From Paenibacillus cookii (lineage in GTDB: Bacteria > Bacillota > Bacilli > Paenibacillales > Paenibacillaceae), in assembly GCF_018333375.1 (NCBI RefSeq), contig NZ_BORW01000037.1:1-48628 (forward strand): a stretch of DNA of 48,628 nucleotides, written 5' to 3'. Within the stretch, counting starts at the first letter, position 1. Every line of letters begins with the position of its first letter. The notes under the pieces are model-generated. The model made no database searches and had not been told where the DNA came from. It saw only the letters and a program-made list of their open reading frames with translations. Shown piece by piece: positions 24,864 through 35,411 of the stretch. Made by a program: the position numbers and the translations under genes.

Positions 24864-25795
24864 TTACGCCCGGATTAGCCCCGAGCCGGCCAATGCGCCG
24901 AACACCGCTTCTTGAAGCGTCATGCCGCTGGACAACGCGACAAAGGAAATGCCGCGCTCCGATGCGATTTTTCGCAGCTCGTTTTGGTAACGGTGCAACT
25001 CCTCCCGATAACGTTCGAGCACCCGTCCGGTAATGGCCACTTCTTTCCCGGTGTTCAGTTCGCTGTCGACAAGACGCAAATCGCCGCTAAGCTCCGGACG
25101 GATTTCCTCCGGCGACAGCACCTGCACCAGCACGACCTCCTGACCGGCGCCCGCCAAGCGGGAAAGCGCGTTTCCCACGTCGGCTTCGCCTTCGGCAAGC
25201 CAAAAATCGGAAAAGATCCAGGTCATGCCTTTCAACCGCGGGATTGCGCCGGGTTGTCCCAGCGCCGCCGATAAGCTTCCTTCCCTGCCGGGGGGCATGT
25301 CCTGCAAAAACCGAAACAGCCGCACCGCCGAGCCTTTCCCCCGCAGAACGGGCAAACGGGCGTCGATCCCGTCGCTGTAGCAGCAGACGCCGACCCGCTC
25401 GTAGGAGCAAAGGGCGATGTACCCGATGCTGGCGGCAAGCCTTTTGGCAAAAAGCAGCTTGTTTTCTCCGGACTTGCGGCCCCCTTTTTCATCCGGCGAC
25501 GGCGCGCCGCCAAAATCCATCGAAGCCGAACAGTCCACATAGAGGCTCAGCATCAGCTCCTGCTCGTCCATGAACTGGCGCAAAAACGGTTTTCCCGTGC
25601 GGGAATACACGCCCCAGTCAAAGCGGCGGATGTCGTCTCCGGGCGCATAGGAGCGGTAATCGGCAAATTCCAAGGATGAACCGAGCCTGCTCGAACGGCG
25701 TTTGCCCTGAAGCGTGCCCGCCACCCTTCTGCCGGAAGCGAGCGTGAGCCTTTCCAGGCGCGCCATCCAGTCCGAAGGCAGCAGATGCGCGCTGG

Positions 25796-25799
<4 letters not shown>
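24864..25799 (-). CDS. DUF58 domain protein
   Basis: This 311-residue protein has the DUF58 signature RSYAPGDDIRRFDWGVYSR (near residue 50), followed by a VWA-like fold with YVDCSASMDFG as its MIDAS-like site. It has no membrane segment, unlike many DUF58 proteins. Its ATG overlaps the moxR stop as ATGA and has GGAGG six bases upstream. Families of this kind accompany MoxR ATPases and VWA proteins, and are thought to link the chaperone with its partners; in this organism the role is unknown. Confidence 0.87.
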
Positions 25800-26785
<986 letters not shown>

Positions 26786-26843
26786 CTTCGTGCTCCTTCC
26801 CGTTCCCTTAAATGTGTTAGACCCGGTTACATCCTAGATATCG

Positions 26844-28505
26844 TTACGGATTCGGATTAATCCCGGTAAAATAGCTTTCGACGAGGTTCTGCATCTGCTG
26901 CGGCAGCTCCTGCCGCCCCAGCGATTTTTTCGCTTCGGCTTCGTATTCCTTGTAGACTTCTTCGTACGGGCGGCTCGCTCCATCTACGGCAGGGGCCGGG
27001 CCGCCTTTTTGGATCGTTCCGCCTTGGCCTTGCAGCGGGCCTTTGTCGTTTTGCTTATTCCCGCTGCCCGCAAATTTGCGCGGCGTTTTGACGAAGTTTT
27101 GTTCCCCGGCGCCAAGCCCCGCTCCGGGTCCTTGACCCGTGCCCTTGCCGGCGCTTCTTCCCGGCCCGGAACCGCTCCCGGAACCGCTGCCGCTGCCGGA
27201 GCCGTTCCCCTGCCCCGACCCTTGCATCCCGCTGCTTCCCCGCGAAGCCGAACCGCCGTTTTCCGCATCGTTGATGTCGTATTCCTCGGCCAGGGCCAGC
27301 TCTTCGGCACTTCCTCCGCTGCTCCAGGCGTCCGAGACCTCCATGCCGGAGGCGGTCATTTGCGACGCCAGGCCCAGCCCTTGCGAAGCCAGCTTCGAGC
27401 TGAGGCTGGCGGCTGCCGCCGATTGGCTCGCGGCTTGGGCTTGGGCGGCAAGCGCTTTGGCAAGCGCGGCCTCCAGTTCGTCCAGCGCCTCTTCCGTCTC
27501 TTTGTCTTTAGCCCCTTCGGCAAGGGCCTTTTCCGCCTTTTTCAAGGCTTCCTTCAACGCCTTCGTTTCGGGATTTTTATCGGCTTCGGCAGCCAGCTTG
27601 TTCAATGCTTCCCGGAGCTGCTCTTTTTGCTCCTTCGAAAGCCGCTTCACTTCCTGCTTGAATCGTTCCATCGATTTTTCCAGGTTCTCCGCTTGCCCAT
27701 CCGCCAGGCTTTTCCCTAAAGAGGACATGTTCGGAGCGTTTTGCATCTTTTTCCCGAGTTCCTTGACGTTCCGCACGGCCGCTTCCTGTTTGGCCGCCGT
27801 TTTTTCCATTTCCTTCATCGTTTTTTCGAGCTCGGCCAACGCTTTTTCCGGATCCTTTTGTCCATCCAGCTTTTGTTGCAGCGATTGGAGCCGATCTGCC
27901 AGCGGTTTTTTCACGGAAGGATCGAGTTTTTGCGTCTGAAGCTGCTGCACCAGCTCCTCGGTTTTCTTTTTCTGATCCTGAACCCATTCCTTGCGGCGGT
28001 CCGCTTCGGCAAGTTTGGCGTCCATCGGGCTTGGCAGCAGCGAAAGCGCGATCGTCCCGATGAACAGCAGGCTGGCCGCGATCGCGATTTTTTTATGGCT
28101 TGGAAACGGCAGCCTGCGGCTCAGCTGGGAAACGAAACGGTTCCCGTAAGCTTCCGCTTGCTTTCGCTGCCAAACGGCCGCCGGAGCGTCGGAACCGGCA
28201 AAAGAAAGCGCCGTGACCATCATGTCGGTCCGCTCGGCTCCGCCGGTCGCCGCATCCATGGCCTCCGCGGCCTCGCGGTCCTTCACGCGGTGCGCAAGCC
28301 CCCATGCCATCCCGGCTGCCAGGCCGAGGATCGCAGCGGCCAGCGCCAGAATGCGATAAGACGGAACCGGCCACAGCCGGGCCACGAGCAGAATCAGCAA
28401 GGCGCCCGACAGTCCTGCGGCGATCCCGTATAAAGAACAGCGCAAAAAACGGAACTGCTGCAGCCGAAATTTTGTTTTGCCGATGGATTTGCGAATGGCG
28501 TCCAC
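26844..28505 (-). CDS. Membrane protein with long coiled coil and Gly/Ser-rich segment
   Basis: This 553-residue protein starts at a GTG (28505) with AAAGGAGG seven bases upstream. Two membrane helices lie near residues 20-65 (LLILLVARLW, then ILGLAAGMAWG) and a third near 140 (IAIAASLLFIGTIALSL). From about 165 to 350 it is a highly charged Lys/Glu/Gln/Leu coiled coil. Around residues 400-450 comes a low-complexity GSGSGS segment encoded by a short tandem repeat (27165-27215). The C-terminus (RPYEEVYKEYEAEAKKSL) is again helical. The pattern resembles the DUF4175-type proteins found near MoxR clusters, but I cannot name the family. Confidence 0.75.
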   Translation of the reverse strand: MDAIRKSIGKTKFRLQQFRFLRCSLYGIAAGLSGALLILLVARLWPVPSYRILALAAAILGLAAGMAWGLAHRVKDREAAEAMDAATGGAERTDMMVTALSFAGSDAPAAVWQRKQAEAYGNRFVSQLSRRLPFPSHKKIAIAASLLFIGTIALSLLPSPMDAKLAEADRRKEWVQDQKKKTEELVQQLQTQKLDPSVKKPLADRLQSLQQKLDGQKDPEKALAELEKTMKEMEKTAAKQEAAVRNVKELGKKMQNAPNMSSLGKSLADGQAENLEKSMERFKQEVKRLSKEQKEQLREALNKLAAEADKNPETKALKEALKKAEKALAEGAKDKETEEALDELEAALAKALAAQAQAASQSAAAASLSSKLASQGLGLASQMTASGMEVSDAWSSGGSAEELALAEEYDINDAENGGSASRGSSGMQGSGQGNGSGSGSGSGSGSGPGRSAGKGTGQGPGAGLGAGEQNFVKTPRKFAGSGNKQNDKGPLQGQGGTIQKGGPAPAVDGASRPYEEVYKEYEAEAKKSLGRQELPQQMQNLVESYFTGINPNP

Positions 28506-28594
28506 CCGTGTACCTCCTTTAACGTCGCGCGTTGTCGCCACGAACGTTCGATGCTTCTAAAGCAGGTCTGCCCTTCCCTTAAAACGTCCAGGTC

Positions 28595-29539
28595 TCAAGA
28601 GGGATCGCTTGCACCCGTTTCGACGGAAGGCGCGTCGTACGTCCCCTTTCTAAGCTTGCGTTTCGCCACCGGTCGGATTTTGCGGATGCTGATCCACAAC
28701 GATCCGATGATGACCACGCTGTACACCAACAAAAATTCCTGCCACAGCTGGATCGGGGCGTCGGAATTGAGATTGCCGTTCCGGACGAGAAACGCCCCCT
28801 TCGAAAAGCCGGGCTCAAACAAGCTGATCAGCGCCCCTGCCGGGTTCAGCCCAAGAATGTAACCGACAAAAGAGTACGTCGGCCCCGTTGCCGTCGTCGG
28901 CATCGAAAAATAATTGCGCTGCACGATGCTCATCACGAACAAATAAAGCAGTCCCGTCATCAGAAATATGCACAAACCGACGCCGTACGTGACAATGACG
29001 GAAATCATCGTTCGCTTGAACAAGGTCGAAAACATCACCCCGAGCGAACCCAGCAGCAGCATGACAAACAGGTAGAACAAGAAAATATAGATCATTTGTT
29101 TCAGCGAAATGCCTCCGTACAGAAACACGATGCTGTAAATGGGCATGGTCGCCACGACAATCAGCGTCATAAAGCTCAAGGAAGAAAACAGCTTGCTCAG
29201 GATGATCGTGGACGAGCTTTGCTGCGTCGTCAGCAGCATGCTCAGCGTCTGCTTTTCCCGCTCGCCGCTGATGACGCCGGCCGTCAGCGCCGGGGCCATA
29301 AACGCGATCAGGACGAGCTGGGCAAAACTCAGCACGTAAAACATCATGCGGCCGGCGCCCGAATTAAAGGCATGGTTCCCCTGCCGGCCAAGATAAAGCG
29401 AAACATAAATGTAGCCAAGCGCGATCATCCCAAGCACCAAAACGTATGCCAGCAGGGAAATCGCCGACCGCGGGGTCCGCATGCGCAAGCGGAATTCCTT
29501 GTCGAGCACCGGGTTGATCCATTTGCGGCTCCAGTTCAT
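28595..29539 (-). CDS. ABC-2 type transporter permease
   Basis: This 314-residue membrane protein has about six helices: SAISLLAYVLVLGMIALGYI, FYVLSFAQLVLIAFMAPAL, and further ones up to residue 250. It contains the typical ABC-2 loop SGEREKQTLSMLLTT between helices two and three. Such permeases, of the GldF/NatB kind, move lipids, polymers or peptides, or simply act on the membrane. The ATG overlaps the ATPase stop as ATGA and has AAAGGAGG nine bases upstream. Confidence 0.88.
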   Translation of the reverse strand: MNWSRKWINPVLDKEFRLRMRTPRSAISLLAYVLVLGMIALGYIYVSLYLGRQGNHAFNSGAGRMMFYVLSFAQLVLIAFMAPALTAGVISGEREKQTLSMLLTTQQSSSTIILSKLFSSLSFMTLIVVATMPIYSIVFLYGGISLKQMIYIFLFYLFVMLLLGSLGVMFSTLFKRTMISVIVTYGVGLCIFLMTGLLYLFVMSIVQRNYFSMPTTATGPTYSFVGYILGLNPAGALISLFEPGFSKGAFLVRNGNLNSDAPIQLWQEFLLVYSVVIIGSLWISIRKIRPVAKRKLRKGTYDAPSVETGASDPS

Positions 29540-30465
29540 TCGGCAGGCCCTCCTTTGGTGATTTCGAGGAATACGTCCTCCAGGTTGGTTTGCGCTTCAT
29601 GGAAGGATATGACGGCAAATCCCCAGGAGATGATCTTTTGCAGCAGTTGTACCTGCTCCAGGTCTCCGCCGCCGAAATGGACGTGGACGCCCGTATTGTC
29701 GGACAGCACCGCCGAGACCATGGCTTCGTCCTGCAAACGCGCGGCCAGTTCTTCCTGGCGTTCCATGACGCGGACGTGGAGCACTTTTTTGACGCGGAGG
29801 CGTGCCTGGATGTCGGCCACCCTGCCCTGCGCCACCATTTCCCCGTGCTCGATGACGCCGATCTCGTCCACCATCTCCGCCAGCTCCGGCAAAATATGCG
29901 AGGAAATGATGATCGTTTTGCCCATCTGCTTCAGTTCCTTCAGAATTTCGCGCATCTCGATTCTGGCCCGGGGGTCGAGCCCGGAAGCCGGCTCGTCCAA
30001 AATAAGCACCTTGGGATCATGGATCAGGCAGCGCGCGAGGCATAAACGCTGTTTCATCCCCCGCGACAGGCCATCGACGTAGACGTCGCGTTTGTCGCTC
30101 AAGTTGACGAGCTCCAGCAGCTGCGGAATGAGCTTTTCGCGTTCGGTGCGCGGAATGTTGTAGCTCGCCCCGTAGAAATGCAAATATTCCGTCGTTTTAA
30201 GCTGGTCGTATACGCCGAAGAAATCCGGCATATACCCGATCCGTTTGCGGACCTCTTTCGGATGCCGGGTGACGTCGAAGCCGTCCACTCGGGCCACGCC
30301 CGAAGTCGGCAGCATCAACGTCGCCAAAATCGCCATGGTCGTCGATTTTCCGGCCCCGTTGGGACCGACGAAACCGAACACCGTCCCTTCGGGAATATGC
30401 AGATTGATATCTTTTAAGGCGGCAAAGTTGCCGTACCTTTTGCTTAAATGTTGAATGTCGATCAT
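29536..30465 (-). CDS. ABC transporter ATP-binding protein
   Basis: This 309-residue ATPase pairs with the ABC-2 permease gene that overlaps its end. Walker A is GPNGAGKS (residues 34-41), the signature is GLSRGMKQRLCLARCL, Walker B is VLILDEPASGLDP, and the H-loop is IIISSHILPE. The ATG at 30465 overlaps the stop of the previous gene (ATGA). A GAGGGGGC lies within the previous gene just upstream. The C-terminal 80 residues form an accessory domain of the kind seen in ABC-2 exporters. Confidence 0.92.
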   Translation of the reverse strand: MIDIQHLSKRYGNFAALKDINLHIPEGTVFGFVGPNGAGKSTTMAILATLMLPTSGVARVDGFDVTRHPKEVRKRIGYMPDFFGVYDQLKTTEYLHFYGASYNIPRTEREKLIPQLLELVNLSDKRDVYVDGLSRGMKQRLCLARCLIHDPKVLILDEPASGLDPRARIEMREILKELKQMGKTIIISSHILPELAEMVDEIGVIEHGEMVAQGRVADIQARLRVKKVLHVRVMERQEELAARLQDEAMVSAVLSDNTGVHVHFGGGDLEQVQLLQKIISWGFAVISFHEAQTNLEDVFLEITKGGPAE

Positions 30466-32870
30466 GGTTTGACCGCCCCCTCTACCGCAAGCTCGGGCAG
30501 AATCAGCTCCGTTGCCGCTTTGGCCGTCACCTTCATGCGGATCCGTCCTTGCGAAGCATACTGGCCGTTCGGATTCGCTGCGCTCCACTGCTTGGAGGTA
30601 TCCCATTGGATGAGTTCCCAATCCTGCTTTTTGTAATTGAAGATATGATATTCCGTTTGCTTGCCCGCATTTTTGCTCCGCAGCTTGAGGACGCCGCCCG
30701 CCATCTTTTTCAAATCCGGAACGTCGTAATCGAACGTAACGTTTCCTTGCTCGATATGGCTGATTCCGTTTGGTTCTTCGTACCACCCCGGCGCCGAGAT
30801 CTGATTGACGACAGGCGCAATGAAGCCGAACGGAAGGTTTAATTTGCCGTTTTGGATCCAGTGGACGTTGACCGGCTGCAGCCACAGGTTCAGCTGTTCG
30901 CTTTCGATTTCGCGGTTGTCGCTGCGGTAATTGAATAGTTTATCGTTGCTGAACGCCAGCACATAGGCATCCTGGGATGTCCAGGCCGAACCTTGAAGGT
31001 AATTATCCACCAGCCCTCTCTCCCGGACGTAAGGGTCGTTGCCGTTCGGATATCCCTGGAACAGCGCCACGCTGAGCATGCCGTTCCGGGCCGTTTGCAC
31101 GTTTTGGACCGATGCCAGGGAGACGGTTTTGCCTTGCTCCAAATCCCCCAGCGTATAAAGTTTCCCTCCGACGACGAGAGCGGCGTTCTTCAAGTTCGTG
31201 TTGGTCGTGTTTGCGACGTTTCCGTCGATATTGCCCTTATCGTTGATGAACAGGTTCACTTTCAGCTGCCCTAAACCTTCGTTTTGGCGGCGTTGTTCCA
31301 CCCAAAGCTTGGCGAGGGACCACTGCGGCATATCGAGCAGCTGGACTTCCGTGCTTTTCGGTCCGACCTCGACCAGATTGCGGCTGCTGTCCGCCCCGGA
31401 AAATGCCCCTCCGTCCCGTTGGATTTTTACGTACGTGTTAGCGGGAAGCTCCAGTCGGTAATCGCCGCTGCCCGGGGAGAAAAACGCGGTTGCGCTTTTG
31501 ACCTTCCCCAGCCCGCTGCCGTCCAGCTCGACGACGTTGAACGTGTGCGCAAGCTCCTTTGTTTTGTCCGAAGCGCCGATCATGTACACCGTACCGCTGG
31601 CAACCACCGCAATGAGCGGGATGATCCACCATGCCCATTCCCGCTTGTCCGCCTTTTTCAGCAGCCAATAAAGCAAAGGGGCAACCACAATGGCGTAAAC
31701 CGCGATCAGCCAGGCGAGAACGTTGAACGACGGCATTTTAAGGGTAGGGAAAAAGTTCAAAATATAGCTCAGGTTCATCAGCGGACTGTAATTTCCGGTC
31801 ATCGCTTTCATGTTGTTTTTTTGCAGCTCATTGCCAAGCAGGGCGGACCATGCAAACGGATGGCCGGGCCAAGAAGCGACCGGCTCCTGGGCTAAATCGT
31901 AAGCGGCATACAGCACCCGACCGTTTTCGATCTGCCTGCTGGCAAACAGCGGTTTCCCCGCGGTCGAATACAGCACCGTCGCTCCTTTCGCCAGCTGGAC
32001 GTCAGCCAATGTCAGCTCCCCGTCCAAAATCAGTTTGCCGGGACTGCCTTTGCCGTTTCCTTGCTTGTACGCCCCGAGCTTTTCCAGTTCGGGCAATGCT
32101 GCAACGCTGAAGGTGCCTTTATATTCGACGGGCGAAATCGCGGCAAAAGGGGCAGCCGTTTTCGGATAAGCCGCGCCGCCTCCAAGCACCAGCTTGCCTC
32201 CCGTTCTGACCCACTGCTCGATCGCCCCCACCTGGGCAGGAGTCAGGGAGTCGGATGCGAAGCGGTTCAATACGATCACGTCCAAGCCGTCCATCAGCAT
32301 TGGATCGCCAGGCACGTCCTGCTGCTTCATGTGAAGCACGCTCACTTTGGAATTGCCGCTCGGCAGGAGGGTCAGAAAATTCATCGCATCCGGATCTTCC
32401 GACAGGACGGCGACGTTCGTCGGATTCATGCCGGCTCCGGAAACATAACTTTTCCCGGACGAAAAACCGACAAGATTTCCTTTGTTTACGGATCCTTCAT
32501 AAAAACGGATTTCGTTATTGTTTTTGTCGTATTGCTGCCCCGGAATCGCCAAAACGACCTCTTTCGCCGTATCCTTCGGCAGTTCGACATGCTGAATATA
32601 GGACGCCGGGCTGTTCCCGTAACGGTCCTGCGTCACTTGGAACACGATATCCCCGGAAAGGTCCCGGTTGCTCGTCAGAGTCAGTTTGAGCGGATTCCAT
32701 GTCCCCTCTTTGATCGTTCCTCCGTAACCTGCTTCGCTTTTCAGGGCGATGGACGGCTTGTCATCGGCGTGTACCGCACCTCCGCCAGATACCAGCGGAA
32801 GCAGCAGCAAAAGCGCGATCGCCCATAAAGGAAACCTTGTCCGCTTTTTATCACGTGTCGTGAAAAACAA
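30462..32870 (-). CDS. Large exported/membrane protein, first gene of the operon
   Basis: This 802-residue protein starts at a TTG (32870) with AGAGGAG nine bases upstream. A signal sequence (RFPLWAIALLLLLPLVSG, ending VHA) is followed by a beta-rich extracellular domain. A Rossmann-like half appears between residues 160 and 240 (VAVLSEDPDAM, then LDVIVLNRFAS, and GGKLVLGGGAA), resembling the GldG/DUF4350-type domains. Two membrane helices lie near residues 400-450 (AWLIAVYAIVVAPLLYWLL). The remaining part is again extracellular. It is co-transcribed with the ABC-2 pair. Family not named with certainty. Confidence 0.75.
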   Translation of the reverse strand: MFFTTRDKKRTRFPLWAIALLLLLPLVSGGGAVHADDKPSIALKSEAGYGGTIKEGTWNPLKLTLTSNRDLSGDIVFQVTQDRYGNSPASYIQHVELPKDTAKEVVLAIPGQQYDKNNNEIRFYEGSVNKGNLVGFSSGKSYVSGAGMNPTNVAVLSEDPDAMNFLTLLPSGNSKVSVLHMKQQDVPGDPMLMDGLDVIVLNRFASDSLTPAQVGAIEQWVRTGGKLVLGGGAAYPKTAAPFAAISPVEYKGTFSVAALPELEKLGAYKQGNGKGSPGKLILDGELTLADVQLAKGATVLYSTAGKPLFASRQIENGRVLYAAYDLAQEPVASWPGHPFAWSALLGNELQKNNMKAMTGNYSPLMNLSYILNFFPTLKMPSFNVLAWLIAVYAIVVAPLLYWLLKKADKREWAWWIIPLIAVVASGTVYMIGASDKTKELAHTFNVVELDGSGLGKVKSATAFFSPGSGDYRLELPANTYVKIQRDGGAFSGADSSRNLVEVGPKSTEVQLLDMPQWSLAKLWVEQRRQNEGLGQLKVNLFINDKGNIDGNVANTTNTNLKNAALVVGGKLYTLGDLEQGKTVSLASVQNVQTARNGMLSVALFQGYPNGNDPYVRERGLVDNYLQGSAWTSQDAYVLAFSNDKLFNYRSDNREIESEQLNLWLQPVNVHWIQNGKLNLPFGFIAPVVNQISAPGWYEEPNGISHIEQGNVTFDYDVPDLKKMAGGVLKLRSKNAGKQTEYHIFNYKKQDWELIQWDTSKQWSAANPNGQYASQGRIRMKVTAKAATELILPELAVEGAVKP

Positions 32871-32982
32871 TATTTCCGCTCCTCTCTTCTCATGGGTTGA
32901 AATGGTTTTTATCTGCACTGGCAAAATTGCCCTCATAATAAAGACGCATTTTTTTGCCGTTTCACTTCAATATTTTTAAAAT

Positions 32983-33012
32983 TTTCTAAGAAATTTCCTG
33001 CCCGATCGTCAA
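32983..33012 (-). promoter_or_regulatory. Candidate promoter of the eight-gene VWA operon
   Basis: Minus-strand TTGACG (33007-33012) and a weak TAGAAA (32983-32988) are 18 bases apart, about 110 bases before the TTG start at 32870. The rest of 32871-33198 contains only the purU terminator. Confidence 0.35.
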
Positions 33013-33125
33013 AATTCGAGAGAAAAAGGCCGGCTGGAATCCTCCGAATCCCGTTGGGATGCGCCATACATGGGGTTCGGAAGGCAACTCCCCCGCAGCA
33101 AAGGCCCTTCGGATTCGGGATGTAT

Positions 33126-33161
33126 AAAAAAAGCCTGCTTCCATGCGAAGCAGACTTTTTT
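33126..33161. terminator. Intrinsic terminator of purU
   Basis: Seven A, then GCCTGCTT (33132-33140) pairing with GAAGCAGAC (33147-33155), then six T; it is near-symmetrical but lies 37 bases past the minus-strand purU stop. Confidence 0.85.
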
Positions 33162-33198
33162 GTAGGTGAATATGGTTTTGACGATATAAGACGAAGGT

Positions 33199-34101
33199 TT
33201 AGCCGTTAAATACGACCGTTTTGTTTTCATGCACCAAAATCCGGTCTTCGATATGCCATTTGACGGCTCTCGCCAGAACGACTCGTTCGATGGTCCGGCC
33301 GATCCGCTTCAATTCGCCGACATTGTCGCGGTGGCTGACGCGCTGCACGTCCTGCTCGATGATCGGGCCGCCGTCCAGCACTTCCGTGACGTAATGGGCG
33401 GTTGCCCCGATGATTTTGACGCCGCGCTCATAAGCTTGGGCGTAAGGCTTGCCTCCGACAAACGCCGGGAGGAAGGAATGGTGGATATTAATGATCCGGT
33501 TCCGGTAATGTTCGATGAAGGACGGCGAAATGATCTGCATGTACCGCGCCAAAATGATGACGTCGATATCGCTGCCGACCACTTCAAGCTGCCGTTGCTC
33601 GGCTTCTTTTTTCGTATCGGGCGTCACCGGAATGTGATGGTACGGGATGCCGAACGACTCCACGTATTCCTTCATGTCCGGATGGTTGCTCACCACCATC
33701 GCGATGTCGGCGTCCAAATCGCCGGCCTGCCACTGCCACAGCAGCTCGACCAGGCAATGGTCCTCTTTGGAAACGAAAATGGCGAGTTTTTTCTTGCGGT
33801 TAACGTCGTATATCTTCCATTGCATGCTGAACTTCGCCGCTACGGCCGCAAACTCTTTTTCAAGCTCGGGCAGCCGCTGCTGCAAATCCGGCAGGTCGAA
33901 TTCGACCCGCATAAAAAACATGCCGCCTTCCGGGTCCATCGAATATTGGTCGGACTGAACGATATTCGCCCCGTGTTGATGCAGGAAATGCGATACGGCC
34001 GCGACGATTCCCGGTCCGTCCGGACAGGAGATCAGCATCCGCGCGCGGTTGGCATGTGCTTGGGATGTACTGGATGCATTTTTCTTGACGTGTAGTTCCA
34101 T
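33199..34101 (-). CDS. purU: Formyltetrahydrofolate deformylase
   Basis: This 300-residue enzyme hydrolyses 10-formyltetrahydrofolate to formate and tetrahydrofolate, supplying formate for purine synthesis and balancing one-carbon units. An N-terminal ACT domain (residues 20-90, RMLISCPDGPGIVAAVSHFL) precedes a formyltransferase domain. That domain shows the conserved INIHHSFLPAFVGGKPYAQA block and ATAHYVTEVLDGGPIIEQ, with the HHS and the late Asp region characteristic of the family. GAGGAGG lies upstream of the ATG. The length equals that of the Bacillus enzyme. Confidence 0.94.
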   Translation of the reverse strand: MELHVKKNASSTSQAHANRARMLISCPDGPGIVAAVSHFLHQHGANIVQSDQYSMDPEGGMFFMRVEFDLPDLQQRLPELEKEFAAVAAKFSMQWKIYDVNRKKKLAIFVSKEDHCLVELLWQWQAGDLDADIAMVVSNHPDMKEYVESFGIPYHHIPVTPDTKKEAEQRQLEVVGSDIDVIILARYMQIISPSFIEHYRNRIINIHHSFLPAFVGGKPYAQAYERGVKIIGATAHYVTEVLDGGPIIEQDVQRVSHRDNVGELKRIGRTIERVVLARAVKWHIEDRILVHENKTVVFNG

Positions 34102-34168
34102 GAAGCTTCTGCTCCTCCTCGTTCTCTCTATAATCTTCTTTTGGTTCCAACGTTTCTTGGCCCGCCGG

Positions 34169-35290
34169 TTACTTCAACGCTTCTTTGCCGGCGAGGCAGG
34201 CGATAAGCCGTTGGTTGATTTGCTCCTCGCTGAGATCCGGGAACAGGTTCGCTTCGGCGATCATGTCGTATAAGCGTTCCAAAGGCTCCCGGGAATCGGC
34301 TTTTTTCGCTTTGGCATCGTTTTTGAGCAGCGTCCATACGTCCAGGACGTATTGGCTTGGCTGGATGTCCTGCTTCGCGAAAAACGAGTGCAGATCCTCC
34401 ACCTGATTCATAAAATCGCCGCCGAAACGCTCGGATACGCTGCCGCGCAAAAGCGCGATTTCGATTTCGTACATCGGACGCTGCGTTTTGGCGTCTTTGC
34501 CGATCCAAGGCGTTTCCAGGATAAACGGTCTGCCGGCCAGCTTCTCATGATGCACGACGGAATGAATCGTATCGAAACCGATCCATCCGGAACCGATCGG
34601 GGCATGACGGTCCTTCCCGGCTCCGCGCGGGTTTTTGCTGTCATTGATATGCACGACCCCGATGCGGTCCAGTCCGACGATGCGGTCAAACTCTTCAAGG
34701 ACGCCGTCCAGGTCGTTGACGATATCGTAACCGGCGTCGTGGATATGGCATGTATCCATGCAGATCGTGAGGCGGTCGTTTTTTTCCACCTTCTCGATCA
34801 TGCGGGCGATTTCCTCGAAGGTCCGTCCCATTTCCGTCCCTTTGCCGGCCATCGTTTCGAGGGCGATGTGGACTTCCGTCTCATCGGTTCCGTTCAGCAC
34901 CTCGTTCAGGCCGTCGGCGATCCGCTGAATGCCGTATTCCGGGTCTTTGTCGGTATACGCTCCCGGATGGAGGACGATATTCTTCACGCCGATGGCGTGC
35001 GTGCGGCGGATTTCCTCCTGCAGGAAGCTGACCGCAAGCTCGAACGTATTCGGCTTGTAAGATCCAAGGTTGATAATGTAAGGCGCGTGAACGACGATTT
35101 CCTCAAAGCCGCTCTCCTTCATTAATTGCTTGCCTTCTTCGAGATACATCGATTCGATCGGTTTGCGGCGCGTATTTTGCGGTGCGCCTGTATATATCAT
35201 AAACGAGCTCGATCCATAGCTGTTGGCTTCGTTGGTTGCGCTTAACAGGCCCTTGTCCGAAAAGGACACATGAGAACCGATTTTTAGCAT
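34169..35290 (-). CDS. nfo: Endonuclease IV with a C-terminal extension
   Basis: This 373-residue protein is an apurinic/apyrimidinic endonuclease of the TIM-barrel type: MLKIGSHVSFSDKG, HAPYIINLGS, CMDTCHIHDAGYDI, VHINDSKNPRG and DRHAPIGSG are family signatures and zinc-ligand regions. It cleaves at abasic sites in base excision repair. The barrel ends near residue 288; about 85 further residues, helical and charged, are additional to the usual length of about 280-300. The ATG has GAGGGGGA six bases upstream. purU follows on the same strand, but the gap of 67 bases holds no clear terminator. Confidence 0.9.
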   Translation of the reverse strand: MLKIGSHVSFSDKGLLSATNEANSYGSSSFMIYTGAPQNTRRKPIESMYLEEGKQLMKESGFEEIVVHAPYIINLGSYKPNTFELAVSFLQEEIRRTHAIGVKNIVLHPGAYTDKDPEYGIQRIADGLNEVLNGTDETEVHIALETMAGKGTEMGRTFEEIARMIEKVEKNDRLTICMDTCHIHDAGYDIVNDLDGVLEEFDRIVGLDRIGVVHINDSKNPRGAGKDRHAPIGSGWIGFDTIHSVVHHEKLAGRPFILETPWIGKDAKTQRPMYEIEIALLRGSVSERFGGDFMNQVEDLHSFFAKQDIQPSQYVLDVWTLLKNDAKAKKADSREPLERLYDMIAEANLFPDLSEEQINQRLIACLAGKEALK

Positions 35291-35335
35291 AATCCATCCC
35301 CCTCATTCGAATTAAACCTTATTTTATCGTGAATG

Positions 35336-35364
35336 CTGAAATAAATCTAGGAATGGGTTATAAT
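35336..35364 (+). promoter_or_regulatory. Promoter of the YneK-like gene
   Basis: CTGAAA (35336-35341) and a perfect TATAAT (35359-35364) are 17 bases apart, 47 bases before the ATG at 35412. Confidence 0.65.
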
Positions 35365-35411
35365 TCTAAGAAGGTAAAATGAAATCGAAGATTAGTGTAG
35401 AGGTGAACCGC

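Noticed and set aside
27165..27215. GC-rich tandem repeats taken at first for a CRISPR-like or minisatellite array
   Set aside because: They are in-frame Gly/Ser codons of a supported coding sequence without spacers.
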